This document shows, in pieces, positions 40,376-40,387 of a DNA stretch of 40,387 bases. The DNA comes from Nostoc sp. KVJ20. Lineage in GTDB: Bacteria > Cyanobacteriota > Cyanobacteriia > Cyanobacteriales > Nostocaceae. How positions within the stretch are numbered: position 1 is the first letter of the stretch; the number at the start of each line of letters is the position of its first letter. Where the stretch lies: NCBI RefSeq assembly GCF_001712795.1, contig NZ_KV757554.1, positions 600 through 40,986 on the forward strand. The letters run 5' to 3'. Both the position numbers and the translations under genes were made by a program. The notes under the pieces were generated by a model. The model saw only the letters and a program-made list of their open reading frames with translations, searched no databases and had not been told where the DNA came from.

Positions 40376-40387
40376 TTCGATTAAAAT

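Larger units (their letters stand above)
39502..40387. other. Gene-free region of repeats at the window end
   Basis: About 886 bp with no supported gene. In order: a degenerate GTCCTGA heptamer array (39507-39540), a 20-bp palindrome (39596-39615), a MITE-like element (39716-39825), two copies of a GAGCCTATTTA repeat (39893-39940 and 40151-40196), and a nested repeat (40238-40375). A 64-codon frame over the MITE-like element was rejected. Confidence 0.75.

Overview
The window comes from a filamentous, Nostoc-type cyanobacterium. The palindrome GCGATCGC (HIP1) is very frequent. Intergenic regions are full of 7-bp tandem repeats (STRR) and other dispersed repeats typical of Nostocales. Cyanobacterial markers include a Tab2/Atab2-like protein, a one-helix high-light-inducible protein, a DUF3285 protein and the gene order prfB-DUF3285-ybeY-dgkA-pabA. 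No rRNA, tRNA, CRISPR array, complete insertion sequence or prophage was seen.

Layout. 1-5007: a ClC chloride transporter/channel with CBS and UspA-like domains (3' end cut by the window edge), a PmbA/TldE-type protein and a Tab2-like protein, all on the minus strand. 5492-10924: a large RTX-type calcium-binding protein (minus) diverging from a gamma-glutamyltransferase (plus), with a palindrome-rich spacer between them. 11002-16180: a small unknown gene, then the housekeeping group prfB (with its programmed +1 frameshift), DUF3285, ybeY, dgkA, pabA/trpG and a Tat-exported metallo-beta-lactamase-fold protein whose metal site looks lost. 16281-21088: a seven-repeat FG-GAP protein, Xaa-Pro aminopeptidase and an RsbRD-type histidine kinase.

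21535-28078 is the most interesting block. Two ydaO-yuaA class (c-di-AMP) riboswitches lie about 4 kb apart. The first precedes an NrtB/CmpB-like permease, a Tat/lipobox substrate-binding protein and an NrtD/CmpD-like ATPase. The second precedes a UspA-like protein, followed after a terminator by an ArsB/NhaD/SLC13-type permease. Both aptamers have matching core motifs and compensatory changes in P1 and P2. Both also carry a different heptamer repeat in the same variable arm. This looks like a c-di-AMP-responsive transport locus; its substrates cannot be read from sequence.

28284-40387: an HLIP gene, a 1039-residue membrane-anchored protein with about 97-residue alpha-helical repeats, a HupE/UreJ-like protein with altered metal residues, an MdlA-like ABC exporter half, a possibly shortened YdcF-like membrane protein, galE, and an overlapping gene pair. 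That pair is a TauE/SafE (DsbD_2)-ferric-reductase-like fusion followed by an exported protein whose predicted mature N-terminus is His. The last ~900 bp hold only repeats, including one repeat inserted inside another.

All assignments come from reading the sequence and translations. No database search, folding program or alignment was run.
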